DNA of 64,000 bases from positions 2,418,001 through 2,482,000 of the forward strand of contig CM055615.1 of NCBI GenBank assembly GCA_029379385.1, in the 5' to 3' direction. Source of the DNA: Quillaja saponaria (Eukaryota; Streptophyta; Magnoliopsida; Fabales; Quillajaceae). Made by a program: the position numbers and the translations under genes. Each line of letters begins with the position of its first letter. Position 1 is the stretch's first letter. Below the pieces are notes generated by a model. The model saw nothing but the letters and a program-made list of their open reading frames with translations. It was not told the origin of the DNA and did not search any database. Of the stretch, positions 1 through 10,595 are shown piece by piece.

Positions 1-1
1 A

Positions 2-276
2 ATGGACAAGCCTCTTATTGTTGAAATCTAGGAGTTGATGGGTCAAGAGTGGGATATTCACTTGCAACATGTTAATTGAGAAGGTAATAAAGTGGCGGAC
101 TCTTTAGCAAATTTGATGTTAGATGGTGATGAGATCGATGTCATCTGGAGGGAGATTCCCTTTCTTTAGCCCATACTGTGGACGCTGACAAACCAGGTGT
201 TGCTTGGCAGCATAGGTTTGCTATTTCCGTGCTTCAGTTTTTTCTTTAGTCCTTCCCTCGTAATTAAAAAAAAAAA
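2..276 (+). pseudogene. LINE 3' end: RNase H-like domain remnant plus poly-A tail
   Basis: One frame (2-169) reads as the C-terminal part of the RNase H-like domain found at the end of plant LINE polyproteins: HVN, then EGNKVADSLANL, then WREIPFL and a terminal stop at 167-169. It is interrupted by a TAG at 29-31 and by a TGA at 77-79 where the family normally has Arg before EGN (CGA to TGA would explain it). About 100 bases of 3' untranslated sequence follow, ending in an A-rich run at about 264-276, as expected for target-primed reverse transcription. The 5' part lies outside the window, so a target-site duplication cannot be checked. It is a dead fragment. Confidence 0.75.
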
Positions 277-1422
277 CGACATTAACAAGGTTTACCTAGC
301 TATTACCCTTTGAAGCACCACAAAAGACATAAACAAGGTCACTGTTCTCTATTTAGAAAAGGCCAATCTCCATTTTTATTTTTTTTTAATGTTAGGAAAA
401 AAAGAAAATAAAAAAAAAAAAAACAGTAAAGGCCAAAGCATTTGAAAACTATTATTAGAGAAGCTCATTTCTTAATTCTATAGGTGTAGATGGGTTTGCC
501 ATGTGGATGAATGTTATGGTTGCTGGTGAATAATCCAAAATGGAATTCAAATAATAATAAAAATATTTTCCAAAATTATGGATAAAAGGCTGAATAAGCC
601 ATATTCAATTTGTTATATTTTTTAAAAATTTAATTTATGACATTTTATCTCTTTTTCATTGTTTTTGAATGCAGGCCAGACCCCATTGATAAGTTCTAAG
701 AGATTATTTCTATATTTTTTAATTCAAAATATATAATTTTGAGAAGTAGCTAGCCCACTCAATTATCTAAACCATATTCGAATATATTTACTATTTTTTG
801 TCGTAATTAGATTCTTTGTAGAAGCAATAGATCAAATAACTGTCTTTCGACTTTGAAGGATAGTCACCTTATTGCTTGTTCTACTATTAAATTACTATTC
901 ATATTATTATTATTTTTTAAATAATTAAAAAAAGAATTGAATAAGGAAAAATATGAAATAAAGCATGAATTTGTACTATAATAATAATGGGTCAAGAGTA
1001 GTGGAAAGATTAAAATTTAAAATTTAAAATATTCATCTTCATTGAAGCTTTTGGTAGTAATCGTGACCAACAACAACTAACTATTTGTTGTCGTCCTATA
1101 AATATGAATGTGTTAATTGATTTAATTGATATATTTTTAATTAAAATTTACACCAATTGTTTGTGTTTGGTAAGATGCACCAATTGCTTTCTAATCTTTT
1201 GAGAACAATTAAAAGTGGTACACCAATAAGAAAGATTTTCTTAATTTAATAGTATAAATTAAAAGAAGGGTTGCCTAGTGCTTGACCTATTCCTTTTATT
1301 TTTTAGGAATTTAAGACTTAGTACTGTGTCTGTTTGACAAGTCTAATTGTTGCGTGTCATGCTATTAATTAAAAAGAAAACGTTCTTTCCACAAACTACT
1401 TTGTTAGATGGCCTAACACTAC
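277..1422. other. AT-rich intergenic region upstream of the DUF604 gene
   Basis: No coding potential was recognised. The stretch has A and T runs (for example 371-423) and ends in the promoter of the glycosyltransferase gene. Nothing else can be supported. Confidence 0.6.
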
Positions 1423-1452
1423 TATAAAACTCTACTTCTCTCTCTGTCTCTC
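1423..1452 (+). promoter_or_regulatory. TATA box and pyrimidine patch, DUF604 gene
   Basis: TATAAAA lies at 1423-1429. It is followed by a CT-rich stretch at about 1435-1452 of the kind often found around plant transcription starts, and the ATG is at 1487. Spacing fits a 5' UTR of a few tens of bases. Confidence 0.6.
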
Positions 1453-1486
1453 ATTTTTCAAAAACACATTTTATTCTACTCCACTA

Positions 1487-3241
1487 ATGTCTTCTACAAA
1501 TCCTTCAATGTCTTCTACAAAATCAGAACCAGTTCAAGACCCTTTCAAATCCTGGAAATTTCTTCTTTTTCCCACCATGAAAACAACTGAAATTCTCTTG
1601 TCTCTTTTCCTCAAAGCAATTATCATAATTTCCACCTGCGCTGTCATCTCCCTCTTCTTCTACTTTACATTCTCATCAAACCAATCTCTTAACCCCGAAT
1701 ATGATTTCAAAAAACTATTCAAGACTTCCAATTTCTCTACTTCCGTTCACGATGAACCAACCAACATCTCACACATTTTGTTCGGACTCGGCGGCTCCGC
1801 CAAGACTTGGAATAAACGACGGCATTACAGTGAGTTATGGTGGACACCTAACATAACCCGAGGTTTTGTTTGGTTAGATAGAAATTTACATGACAACGAA
1901 AAGTGGCCGGAGACATCCCCGCCGTACAAAGTTTCCTCCAATACGTCACGGTTCAAGTACACTTGTTGGTACGGTTCGCGATCCGCGATTCGTTTAGCGC
2001 GGATTGTTAAGGAGAGTTACGAATTAGGTTTGGAAAACGTGAGATGGTTCGTTATGGGAGATGATGATACTGTGTTTTTCACTGATAACTTAGTTACGGT
2101 GTTAGCAAAATATGATCATAATCAAATGTATTATATTGGTGGAAATTCTGAGAGTGTGGAACAGGATTTGACACATTCGTATACAATGGCTTACGGTGGA
2201 GGTGGGTTTGCTGTCAGTTATCCATTGGCTGTTGAGCTTGTTAAGATCTTAGATGGTTGTATTGATCGTTATCATCGATTCTACGGCTCTGATCAAAAGG
2301 TTCAAGCTTGCATTAGTGAAATTGGCGTACCGGTTACAAAAGAGCTCGGTTTCCATCAGGTTGACATACGTGGAAATCCATACGGGTTACTGGCGGCGCA
2401 TCCGGTGGCGCCACTGGTGTCGTTGCATCACTTGGACTACTTGCAGCCAATGTTTCCTAACCTGTCCCGGATTGATTCAATTAGGAAGTTGTATAGTGCA
2501 TATTTAATGGATCCGGGTCGGACCTTACAACAAAGTTTTTGTTATGATTTACGGCGAAATTGGTCGGTTTCGGTATCTTGGGGGTTTACCGTACAGCTAT
2601 ACCCGGATTTGGTGACGGCTAAACAGCTTGACACAGCATTGAGAACTTTTCAATCGTGGAGGACTTGGAGTGATGAGGCATTCACGTTTAATACCCGGAA
2701 AGTAAGTTCGGACCCGTGTAAAAGACCATTGGTTTATTTCATGGATCGGGTTGAGAGAATTGGTGGGAATGGGTTGACCCGAACCACGTACAAGAGGTAC
2801 GTGGAAGGTTTGGAAATGGAATGTGACCGAGCTGACTACGTTCCTGCTTTGGCCGTTCAGGCTTTCAATGTTTCTGCCTTCAACTTCGCACCTGACTTAT
2901 GGAAAAAGGTAAGAAGAAAACGTATATTTTAATAGCGTTTTATGGTCTGAGAACTTAGTCTGAGATTACATGGGTGGGCCCATGACTTTGAACCATCCAA
3001 TGAAATTGACCTTTGCAGGCCATTATTTGTTGCGAAATATGCGGATTGAATATGCTTTGTTTTGTTTGGTATCATAAGAAATTTCCAAAGTCTGTTGATA
3101 ACTGACGAACATGTTGAATTTTGTTACCAGGCGCCACGTAGACAATGTTGTGAGGTAATCAACGGTCCAGATGAAGTGAATAGCTTGGTCCAGGTCAAGA
3201 TTAGAGGTTGTCATCATTTTGAGAGTGTAACTCTTCCTTAA
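1487..3241 (+). CDS. DUF604 / Fringe-like glycosyltransferase (GT31-type, Golgi type II membrane protein)
   Basis: Two exons, 1487-2908 and 3131-3241, joined by a canonical intron (AAG|GTAAGA ... TTACCAG|GCG), give 510 residues. Without splicing the frame runs only to a stop at 2932 and loses the conserved tail. The protein has a short cytosolic N-terminus, one hydrophobic anchor at about residues 34-62, the plant DUF604 opening HILFGLGGSAKTW, a nucleotide-sugar/metal-binding acidic motif GDDDTVFF near residue 190, and the Gly-rich AYGGGGFAVSY block typical of Fringe-related enzymes. Exon 2 supplies the family's APRRQCCEV start of the C-terminal tail. Family knowledge predicts a luminal Golgi transferase; donor sugar and acceptor are unknown. 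The TATA box is at 1423. The gene looks intact. Confidence 0.9.
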
Positions 3242-3289
3242 TTAGCAGGACGTGGCACGAAATACTTAATGATACAGCAACGTGGCACG

Positions 3290-3646
3290 TTGCAATAGGA
3301 TAGACCAGTCAATGACTTGAAAGAGGGTATGCAGAAACGACGCCGTATACAGTTGATATAAAATTATGTATTCAGAGATCCGAATTCTCTAGTACTATTC
3401 AAAATAAGAAGAATGATCTGTTTTAACTTCAATGGCTAAGTGTTTTTTTATTGTAATTAAATACACTTTAGAAAGAAAAAAATAAACGGTAGAATTGGAA
3501 CAAATGCTTCTCAATATCTAAATCTACATACAGGAGTTGTTTGTTAAAGATATGGTCAGATATATGTGGTTTACCTAAAATGCATACCTAAATTTTGTTC
3601 CTCGGAAGATTACCTAATTAATATAATTTTCATAAAAAACTAGTAT
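3290..3646 (+). repeat. 3' flank segment repeated at 9393-9605 (copy 1)
   Basis: Two patches recur in the same order and orientation about 6 kb downstream: a block around GACTTGAAAGAGGG (about 3316) and a longer block around TTGTTCCTCGGAAGATTACC (about 3593-3625), which reappear near 9411 and 9550-9585. The order and spacing suggest an old duplication of the DNA just downstream of the DUF604 gene, with transposons between the copies. Confidence 0.55.
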
Positions 3647-3778
3647 AGATTTCTTTTTCGTTTTTGAATAAAATAAAATAAAAGAGTTACTTATACTCAA
3701 TGAGTCCCAACTACTACCAAACTAATTTTATTTTAAAAAAGATGAAAGTTTGACAATGAAAAAAAATTAGATAATGTG

Positions 3779-4090
3779 TGTTAAGACTGGATCTGACAAG
3801 AGTCTTTCACGTGGCTCATCTATAAAGAGGCGGTCCTCTAGATTTGTTAAAACTTCGATGACCAAGTCAGTATCTAAACAGAGTGTATAAGCTGAATAGC
3901 TATAACTAGTATTAGTTAAGAGGAATAACCTGTTTTGTTTGAAGATTTTGAGCCTCTTTATATAGGAGTTCCATTGAATTATTAATCACAACATTTATGA
4001 AGTCAGTTACAATAATAATGACATATGTTACATAATAATGGACGATAATGGCATCTATTATAATATTAATAGGAATTAATAATGATAGTT
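3779..4090 (+). repeat. LTR-like dispersed repeat, copy A
   Basis: This starts TGTTAAGACT and shares an ordered series of matches with 8267-8580: CTTTCACGTGG, CAGAGTGTATAAG, TTTTGAG..CT.TTTATATAGGAGTTC, AATATTAATAGGAATTAAT. TG at the start and a TATATAGG box inside are LTR-like features. The copy decays after about 4090 and its right end is not clear. No primer-binding site or flanking duplication was found, so retrotransposon origin is inferred. Confidence 0.45.
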
Positions 4091-4491
4091 ACGATTGAAA
4101 TTAGGCTATTATATTTTAATCATGCCACACACAATATTATTGGATTAGTACAATCCTATATTATCACTGGTCCCCCCAAAAACAAGTTTAAGACGCATAA
4201 GGACTTAAACTATAGTGGACCATATAATTGGGCCGTGTTTCCTGTTTTCCAGATGCACTTTTTATGCTAAATTTTTTGAAATTATAGTGTTATCACTGAT
4301 GTGATGCATTGATGGTGTAATATTTTTATCACTAGTCTTAACAATATGTTGTATTCTACCTTATAATTTACTCTTTTTTACTCCATCTTATAACAACTCC
4401 ATCTTACTACTCTCACATTTGTTAGAACCAAGAAGTTCAGACTTGTTATGATTGTTGTTTATGCTTAATTTTCACCTGTCAATGAGGAATA

Positions 4492-4880
4492 ATATGCAGT
4501 TATATTAAATTGTACTAAAATAATTAATATACCTTACTTTGAGCAATAAGGGTAAATATCCAAGACTGTTTGCTGATAGTATTATGGGTGATTACCTAAA
4601 CTTTGATGATGTTATAGCTTACTGGGTAAAAACCTAAGCTTGTTAGCTTTGTAGCTATTTAATTTGTCAAGATACTTTATTCGGGTGCCAGCTTTTTAGC
4701 ATTTGCTGTCAATATGTAGTTGTATTAAATTACATGTAATAAAATAAACAACATACCTTGTTTTGAACAATATGGGTGAAAAGTGAAAACCCGAGCTTGT
4801 TTTGCTGATGTTTTGGCTTTGTAGCCACTTTGATTTATCTGGGTGCTTTGCTCGGGTGCTGACTTTTTAGTCTGTGCTGC
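4492..4880 (+). repeat. Imperfect tandem duplication of about 200 bp
   Basis: Two diverged units start near 4492 and 4712. Both contain, in order, TGTAGTT/TGCAGTTATATTAAATT, a CATACCTT..TTTGA.CAATA.GGGT block, AGCTTGTT, TTTGTAGC and CGGGTGC...CTTTTTAG. Neither unit has coding potential that I recognise. Confidence 0.5.
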
Positions 4881-5376
4881 CCACCCCGAGTGTGATTATA
4901 GGCGTTTTAGTTGTGTGTCATGTCCTTATACTCTCTCTCCAGATCCGGTGAAAACCTGATACCTTTGACAATTTAGTATTCAAAAGGCCTTGCTAAAAAA
5001 CTACTTATGCCTTTCTTTGGGGTTAAGCTATTATGTCTTAACTTTTATAGTCGCGGGAGACCTATTGGATGCCACTCCTCTCAAAAACTGTCACTAGCTG
5101 AAAAGCTGTGTATGGGCTCTTCTGAGCTGTTTGTTATGACAGTGGACAATAGCCTTTTCCATGTTGAAGGTGATAAGCTCATCTCGATTTGGTGACTTTG
5201 AGTACAAAGATTTTCTTGAAATAAATTATAATTGCAGCTGAAAAGCCTAACTCAATAGGAAATTTGTTGAATCCTCCAAAAATAATTGCTAATAATAATA
5301 ATTAATAATGTTTTAAACAATATATATAAACTCTTAGTTTACCATTCACGGATTCCGACCATTTAATTTTTGAGAT

Positions 5377-5955
5377 TTGACCCCGAGTTGTGTACACAAG
5401 TTGATTCGATCTGGAAAGCAGTAAATTTTTTAATCAAACCTAAATTTTTAGGTAGTAAAATTTTAGAATTGAACCAAATCGAAAATATGCATTACCCGAA
5501 AGTACCCGAACCAAAAAAATATGACTAGTTTGGTTCGGGTATTCGATTATTCAAAATTTATCAATATTTCACTAAAATTAATTTAAAAATTCTATTTTTT
5601 ATTTTTATTTTATTTTTAAACCTCATACATTTTAAATTCATTAGTTATTATAAAAGAAAAATACAAAAAATATAATATATCAACATATTCAACACAAATA
5701 AAAATATAAAATTATAAATTAAGGCAACAATACATTAAAAATAACAAATTTTTTGTAAAAGAAAATTATGTATTTTGATTTTCGGATAACCACGGGTACT
5801 TATGGGCACTGTACCTCACTATTCATAACAGAATCGAAAATAACATATATTAAATTTAACTACCCTAACCGAACCGATTAAGAAAAATACCTAAATTTAA
5901 CCGAACCGATTCAATTCGGATATTATGTTATCTTGGGTTTCTTGCACAGCCCTAG
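5377..5955. mobile_element. Possible degenerate hAT-type MITE
   Basis: The interior is AT-rich and flanked by ACCCGAACC / GGTTCGGGT-type motifs (5495-5545 and about 5870-5920). The right end reads TTGCACAGCCCTAG, whose complement CTAGGGCTGTGCAA resembles a common plant hAT terminus; the left end GAGTTGTGTACA is a poor partner. No target-site duplication could be matched. Low confidence. Confidence 0.3.
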
Positions 5956-5973
5956 TAACACATGCAATTATAA

Positions 5974-5981
5974 AGTCTAAG
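5974..5981. repeat. 8-bp target-site duplication, left copy (hAT)
   Basis: AGTCTAAG immediately precedes the left terminus CAGTGTT of the hAT element and is repeated exactly at 7879-7886 after the right terminus. Eight bases is the characteristic length for hAT insertions. Confidence 0.9.
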
Positions 5982-7878
5982 CAGTGTTGTGAAAAGCGCG
6001 CCTAGGCGTTAGGCGCAGGCGAGGCGCACCTAAATTGCCTCGCTTAGTCTAGGCAAGGCAATGATAGGTAAGGCGCACGCCTAGCTTGCCTAGGCGCTAG
6101 GCATCCTAGGCGCTGCCTAGGCAGTTCCAGCTCTTTTTTTTTTTTTTTTTCAGGGCTGTGTTTGTTTATATCATAATAATGTGTGGATCTTATGTTGGAA
6201 GACATTGGAAAGATCCCAGCAATTGCAAAGATAATCAAAAGGGCAATTGAGCTAAATGTCTATATTTATAACCGGTGTGGGCTGTTAAATATAATGTGGC
6301 GTTATACGGGGTTAAAGAATTTGCTTAGGCTAGCCAAGACTAGATTTGCCACTGCCTTTATTGCCCTTTCAAGCATTTATAAGCAACAAGATAATTTGAG
6401 GAAGATGTTTGTGTCTGATGATTGGACAAGTAGTAAATGGGCAAAGGGGCAAGCTGGAAAAAAGGCAGCTCAATCTGTTTTGACATATTCATTTTGGGTT
6501 GGCATTATATATGCACTTAAGGTGACAGGCCCTCTTATACGTGTGTTGCGGTTAGTCGATGGTGAGAAGAAACCAGCTATGGGGTACATCTATGAGGCAA
6601 TGGATCAAGCTACTATTGCAGCCTCCTTTAATGATAGTGAGAAGCATAAGTATGAATCGATCTATTCAATTATTGATAAAAGGTGGGATTGTCAACTTCA
6701 CAGGCCTTTGCACGCTGCTGGTTACTATTTGAATCCAGAATTCTATTACAATGATCTAGTTGCAATGGAGAGAGACAAAGAGGTTAATAGAGATTTAATC
6801 AAATGTATTGAGAGGTTGGTACCTAGCATTCAAATGCAGGATATGATTATGAGAGAGCTTCCATTGTACCAAAATTCTGATACAGAGAGTTTATTTGAGA
6901 GTGCTATGGCTGTTAGGCATAGAAAGACAGAGGCACCAGCAGAGTGGTGGAAGTCTTTCGAGGCTGAAACTCCAAATTTGCAACAGTTTGCTATAAAAGT
7001 TCTTAGCTTGACATGTAGCTCATCAGGCTGTGAATGAAATTGGAGTGTTTTGGAGAATGTAAGTACCCTAAATTCATAGTTAATTAAACCTTAAACTTGG
7101 TGTATTTAGTTATATACCTTAGTATATTCTTTTTGTAGGTTCATAGCAAAAAGAGGAATATGCTTGCATAAGAGAGATTGAGTGATTTAGTGTATATCAA
7201 ATACAATAGAGCCTTGATGCGAAGATACAAATTGTGTGAAAATATTTATCCTATATCTTTGAAAGATATTGATGACAGTAATGAGTGGCTGATTGGGAGG
7301 ACTGAAGAAGAACAAAATGATCTTGTTTACAGTGATGATGACTTGACTTGGTTTGACGTTAGTGTAGCTTCAGGTGCTAACAAGGGAAGATCTAACACAA
7401 GAGCTACATCAAGAACATTTATGGGTTCAAGTTCTACTACCAAGAACCATGCACATGAGCATGATGAGTTATTAGAAGAAGATGATGAAGGTTACAATTC
7501 TAATGAAGCTGATTGAGGTGATGTTGGACTTACAAGTATTGATGAGTATAAGACAATGAGCAACTTATGAGTAGGAGGAAGAACAGTTTTTTGAATGATG
7601 CTTGCATCTGAATTTTATGTTTACTTTCTTGTTTGAACTTGACTTGGAGTTTGAAATGGCACATGTGTTATTCTATATGCTATAAATGCTTTAAATCTTT
7701 AATACAATGTTTTTTTGTGATATATAAGTTTAATCCCCCATTCCCATTATCATTATATATATATATATATATATATTTTACTTAAGTGCGCCTAGGCGTG
7801 CTCCTGCGCCTTGCCCCTAGTGCCTAGGCAATATAAGCTCTTATTGCCTAGATGCGCCTAACACTTTTTAAAACATTG
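5982..7878 (+). mobile_element. hAT superfamily DNA transposon, internally deleted, 1897 bp
   Basis: The left terminus CAGTGTTGTGAAAAGCG pairs imperfectly with the complement of the right terminus CAATGTTTTAAAAAGTG, and a perfect 8-bp AGTCTAAG duplication flanks both ends. The first 145 and last 95 bases are unusually GC-rich for the region and packed with CCTAGGC / GCGCCTAGGCG palindromic motifs, as expected for subterminal transposase-binding repeats. The interior keeps only the C-terminal half of the transposase, beginning just after a poly-T tract at 6133-6150. At under 2 kb it is shorter than typical autonomous hAT elements. An (AT)n tract at about 7754-7776 lies near its right end. Confidence 0.9.
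6183..7516 (+). pseudogene. hAT transposase, C-terminal half (DUF659/hATC dimerisation), broken
   Basis: The frame opens within the conserved CVDLMLEDIGKI block; an in-frame TAA sits just upstream (6177-6179), so the BED zinc finger and the start of the catalytic region are gone. It continues through FVSDDW and the hATC dimerisation domain (EWWKSF, then LSLTCSSSGCE). There it hits TGA at 7035-7037 where the family has Arg before NWSV. After that stop there is an intact-looking intron (GAAT|GTAAGT ... TTTTGTAG|GTT), then HSKKRNML, a TAA at 7169-7171 in place of a usual Gln, then DLVYIKYNRAL and an acidic tail ending at 7514-7516. Both stops are single C-to-T changes from the expected codon. 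No active protein is expected. Confidence 0.88.
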
Positions 7879-7886
7879 AGTCTAAG
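7879..7886. repeat. 8-bp target-site duplication, right copy (hAT)
   Basis: AGTCTAAG, identical to 5974-5981, immediately follows the right terminus CATTG. Confidence 0.9.
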
Positions 7887-8266
7887 AATATATTCGTCAA
7901 AATAAATTAGGCCATTTATATAAAATATAGAATCTAGAGACATAGTTATGATTTTTTATTATCCATGAGGCCATTTATATGAGAATATAAAAGCTTGGGG
8001 TCCATATGCAATTTTCTGAAATATCTAGGAATTTAAAATGTTTTGGAATTGGTCGTGGTACTGGCGGAGCATGGGGCCTTCTACGATGGCTATTTTTTGA
8101 TATTTTGGGCAAGGAATGGTCATCGGTGCTGTGAAATGCTCATGTGTGATTTGATTCCGAAATCAGTCCGAAAAGTCAAAGAACAGATCTAACCATATTC
8201 AAGAGTTTTTTGAATTTCTAGTTTTGGGATCAAAAATTCAAATCCAATGGATTTTCCGCATACCAA

Positions 8267-8679
8267 TGTTAAAACTAGATTTAACTAGTTGTGGTATCTT
8301 TCACGTGGTTGATCTGTAAATGAACAGTTTTCTTAATTTATGAAAATTTTGACAATCAAATCATAATCTAATCAGAGTGTATAAGTTGAAAAATTATAAA
8401 AATATGAGTTAGAAAGAACAACTTGTCTTGTTTTGAGATTTTGAGTCTTTTTATATAGGAGTTCTATCAGAATATTAATCACAACAGTTATGACATTCAT
8501 TACAATAATAATGATATATGTTATATAATAATGCATGATAATAACATATGTTACAATATTAATAGGAATTAATGGTGACAATTAATAGGAATTAATGGTG
8601 ACAATTTAAAAAATTAACAAGGATACGTATTCTCTCCAAAAAAATTATTTTAATAAGGTTTATACTTAATTCGCTAACA
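8267..8679 (+). repeat. LTR-like dispersed repeat, copy B
   Basis: This runs from TGTTAAAAC to CTAACA, the TG...CA ends and TGTT/AACA termini typical of plant Copia LTRs. Length is 413 bp with a TTTTTATATAGGAG promoter-like box near 8450. It matches copy A (3779-4090) in the same orientation. A 22-bp unit around ATTAATAGGAATTAATGGTGACA is tandemly doubled at about 8558-8604. The five bases on either side do not match, and no primer-binding or polypurine tract is evident, so it may be a solo or rearranged LTR. Confidence 0.5.
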
Positions 8680-9163
8680 CTTCATTTCGCTTTATTTCTA
8701 TCTTTTTTACAGATATAATAATGAATTTGTTAGATAAAAACAAAAAGAAAAGAAAATGAGAATAGTTTCCAAAGACTATGATTTGTTGGATCAAAATTAT
8801 TGATTTCATTACTAACAAGTGTTATGTGTAATAGTAAGCAAGTTGTACTCTGCGAGAAAGAACACAAGTGTAAACTTTCAAGCTTATGACAAAACCCATG
8901 AAACCAAAAATTGTTGGCTTAGTTAGCTGAGAAAGAAAATTTTGTGGGCTTCTTAACTACTGAAATTCTTAAATTAGTTTTTAAATAATAAAACAAAAAG
9001 TGTTTTTTCCGACATTGTATAATTAATTTAAATTTAAACAAATTATTTTTTCTAATCACTAGCATCACAAATGTGATAAGTTATTTTTTTTAGAAGGAAT
9101 GAATAAAAATGAACTCGAGTTTATTTCTCCAACTTAATATAAAGTTTTATTTTTTATTTTTTA

Positions 9164-9310
9164 TCTATACTATTTTAAAAGTCAAAAAACCCTTACGATA
9201 TTCTATTTTAACATAATATAAAATAAATAATTAATTTAATTTAATTTAAATTAATTAACAATAAAATTAATTTTTCTCTCTTAATAACTATTTATTACTA
9301 ATCTCCTCAA
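9164..9310 (+). mobile_element. Helitron-like 5' terminus (tentative)
   Basis: The sequence TCTATACTATTTTAAAAG, preceded by A, resembles the 5' ends of many non-autonomous plant Helitrons. Related sequence occurs in the opposite orientation at about 56240-56433 and 61700-61871. No 3' end with a hairpin and CTRR was confidently paired with it. Confidence 0.3.
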
Positions 9311-9392
9311 TAGTATATATGTATATATAATTTTGTATCAGTGTGACAATTTTTTTTCAATATACTCGTCTTTCTAACATTAACTAATGGTG

Positions 9393-9605
9393 ATAGGATA
9401 TGACATTCAAGAACTTGAAAGAGGGGCTAAGGAAACGATGTGGAGTGAGTGTGACAACTCGTTTCCGTCAAACATTAACTAATTGTGAAAGAATATGCAT
9501 GTTTAGCGTCTTGTATGCTAGAGATAAGGTTTGGTCTCATCTATACCTAAAATTTGTTCCTCGGAAGATTACCTAATTAATATATTTTTTCATAAAGAGC
9601 TGCTA
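9393..9605 (+). repeat. 3' flank segment repeated from 3290-3646 (copy 2)
   Basis: It contains GAACTTGAAAGAGGG near 9411 and TTGTTCCTCGGAAGATTACC with flanks near 9550-9585, in the same order as copy 1 behind the DUF604 gene. The distances between patches are shorter here, so one copy has gained or lost sequence. Confidence 0.55.
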
Positions 9606-9959
9606 TATAATATCTTCTTTACATTTGATAATAAAGAAAAGAAGAATTTTCTTAATTACACGATAAGCCATGGACGGATCCACCATGAAGTCAGTGAGGT
9701 CAAATGATTTCATTGACTTCTAAAATTCATCTTATAAAAATATGTAAATTATAATAAAAAATTTTAACAAATATTTTTAAAATATTTGTTAAGGTAATAA
9801 ATATAAAAATTTTGTATTATTTATTAAAATTGTTGGTCATAATTTTAATATTATATAATAAATAATTTTTTTAATATTTTAAATTCTAAAAATGTACTTA
9901 GAACACTTGATAGACAAATTTATTATAATATTTTCATTCTAGGTTCAAATAAAAGCCAG

Positions 9960-10187
9960 CCTGCCAAACTCCATTTCCATTCCGGATCAGACCCACCAGC
10001 AGCTGAAAGACCCGGATTCCAGAATAACTACATCCGTGTTCAACTTTAACCAGTTATCACTCGATGGTGACCAAGCCACCATTTTGGTTTCCTGTCCTCC
10101 ATCTTTAACATCTTTCCGATCCAGCATGTGTTGTTCAAAAGTCAAACTCATAATCCGTACACATATAGTAGCATTTGAATCCCTCAT
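9960..10187 (-). pseudogene. LINE-type RNase H domain remnant (N-terminal half)
   Basis: Read on the minus strand, this has VAWSPSSDNWLKLNTD, the usual start of the RNase H-like domain in plant LINEs (W-x-P-P-x-x-x-W-x-K-x-N-T-D). The following residues are degenerate (a catalytic D-G-A type sequence is not kept) and there is no long frame on either side. It is the half of the domain missing from the remnant at 2-276, but in the opposite orientation. Confidence 0.55.
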
Positions 10188-10595
10188 ATGTTAAAAAACA
10201 TGCAGATTTCTCTACTTCCAAAGGATCCAAACAGTAGCCAAAAAAATAATACACTTTTTTTATTTTACTACATATGACCCATTATTAAAAGCTAAAAGTT
10301 TCATAAATAATAATTTTTTAGTCTTCATTAACAAACTAATTTACATATATAACCAGAAAATGAATTATAGAAGATGTCTCAGGGTCAACGGTTGACTAAT
10401 AACGTGGCGCAATTTGAACTGATCATTACAGCGAAGATTCTTCAATTGACCATTGAATTCTCTATATGCCATACCAACAAAGAAAACAAAAAAATAAAAT
10501 AAAAAATAGAAAAAAACGAAAAACAAAAAACAAGCCAGAAGAAAGAAATACCTGCTAACTAGCTAGGCCATGGTTGTAGCTACCCACGGCCCACC

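Noticed and set aside
2253..2507. 84-codon frame inside the DUF604 gene
   Set aside because: Out-of-frame shadow of a well supported coding exon.
3779..8679. A single full-length LTR retrotransposon spanning both LTR-like copies
   Set aside because: Flanking five-base sequences differ (ATGTG and CTTCA), no primer-binding site or gag-pol remnant is visible between them, and copy A has no clear right end.
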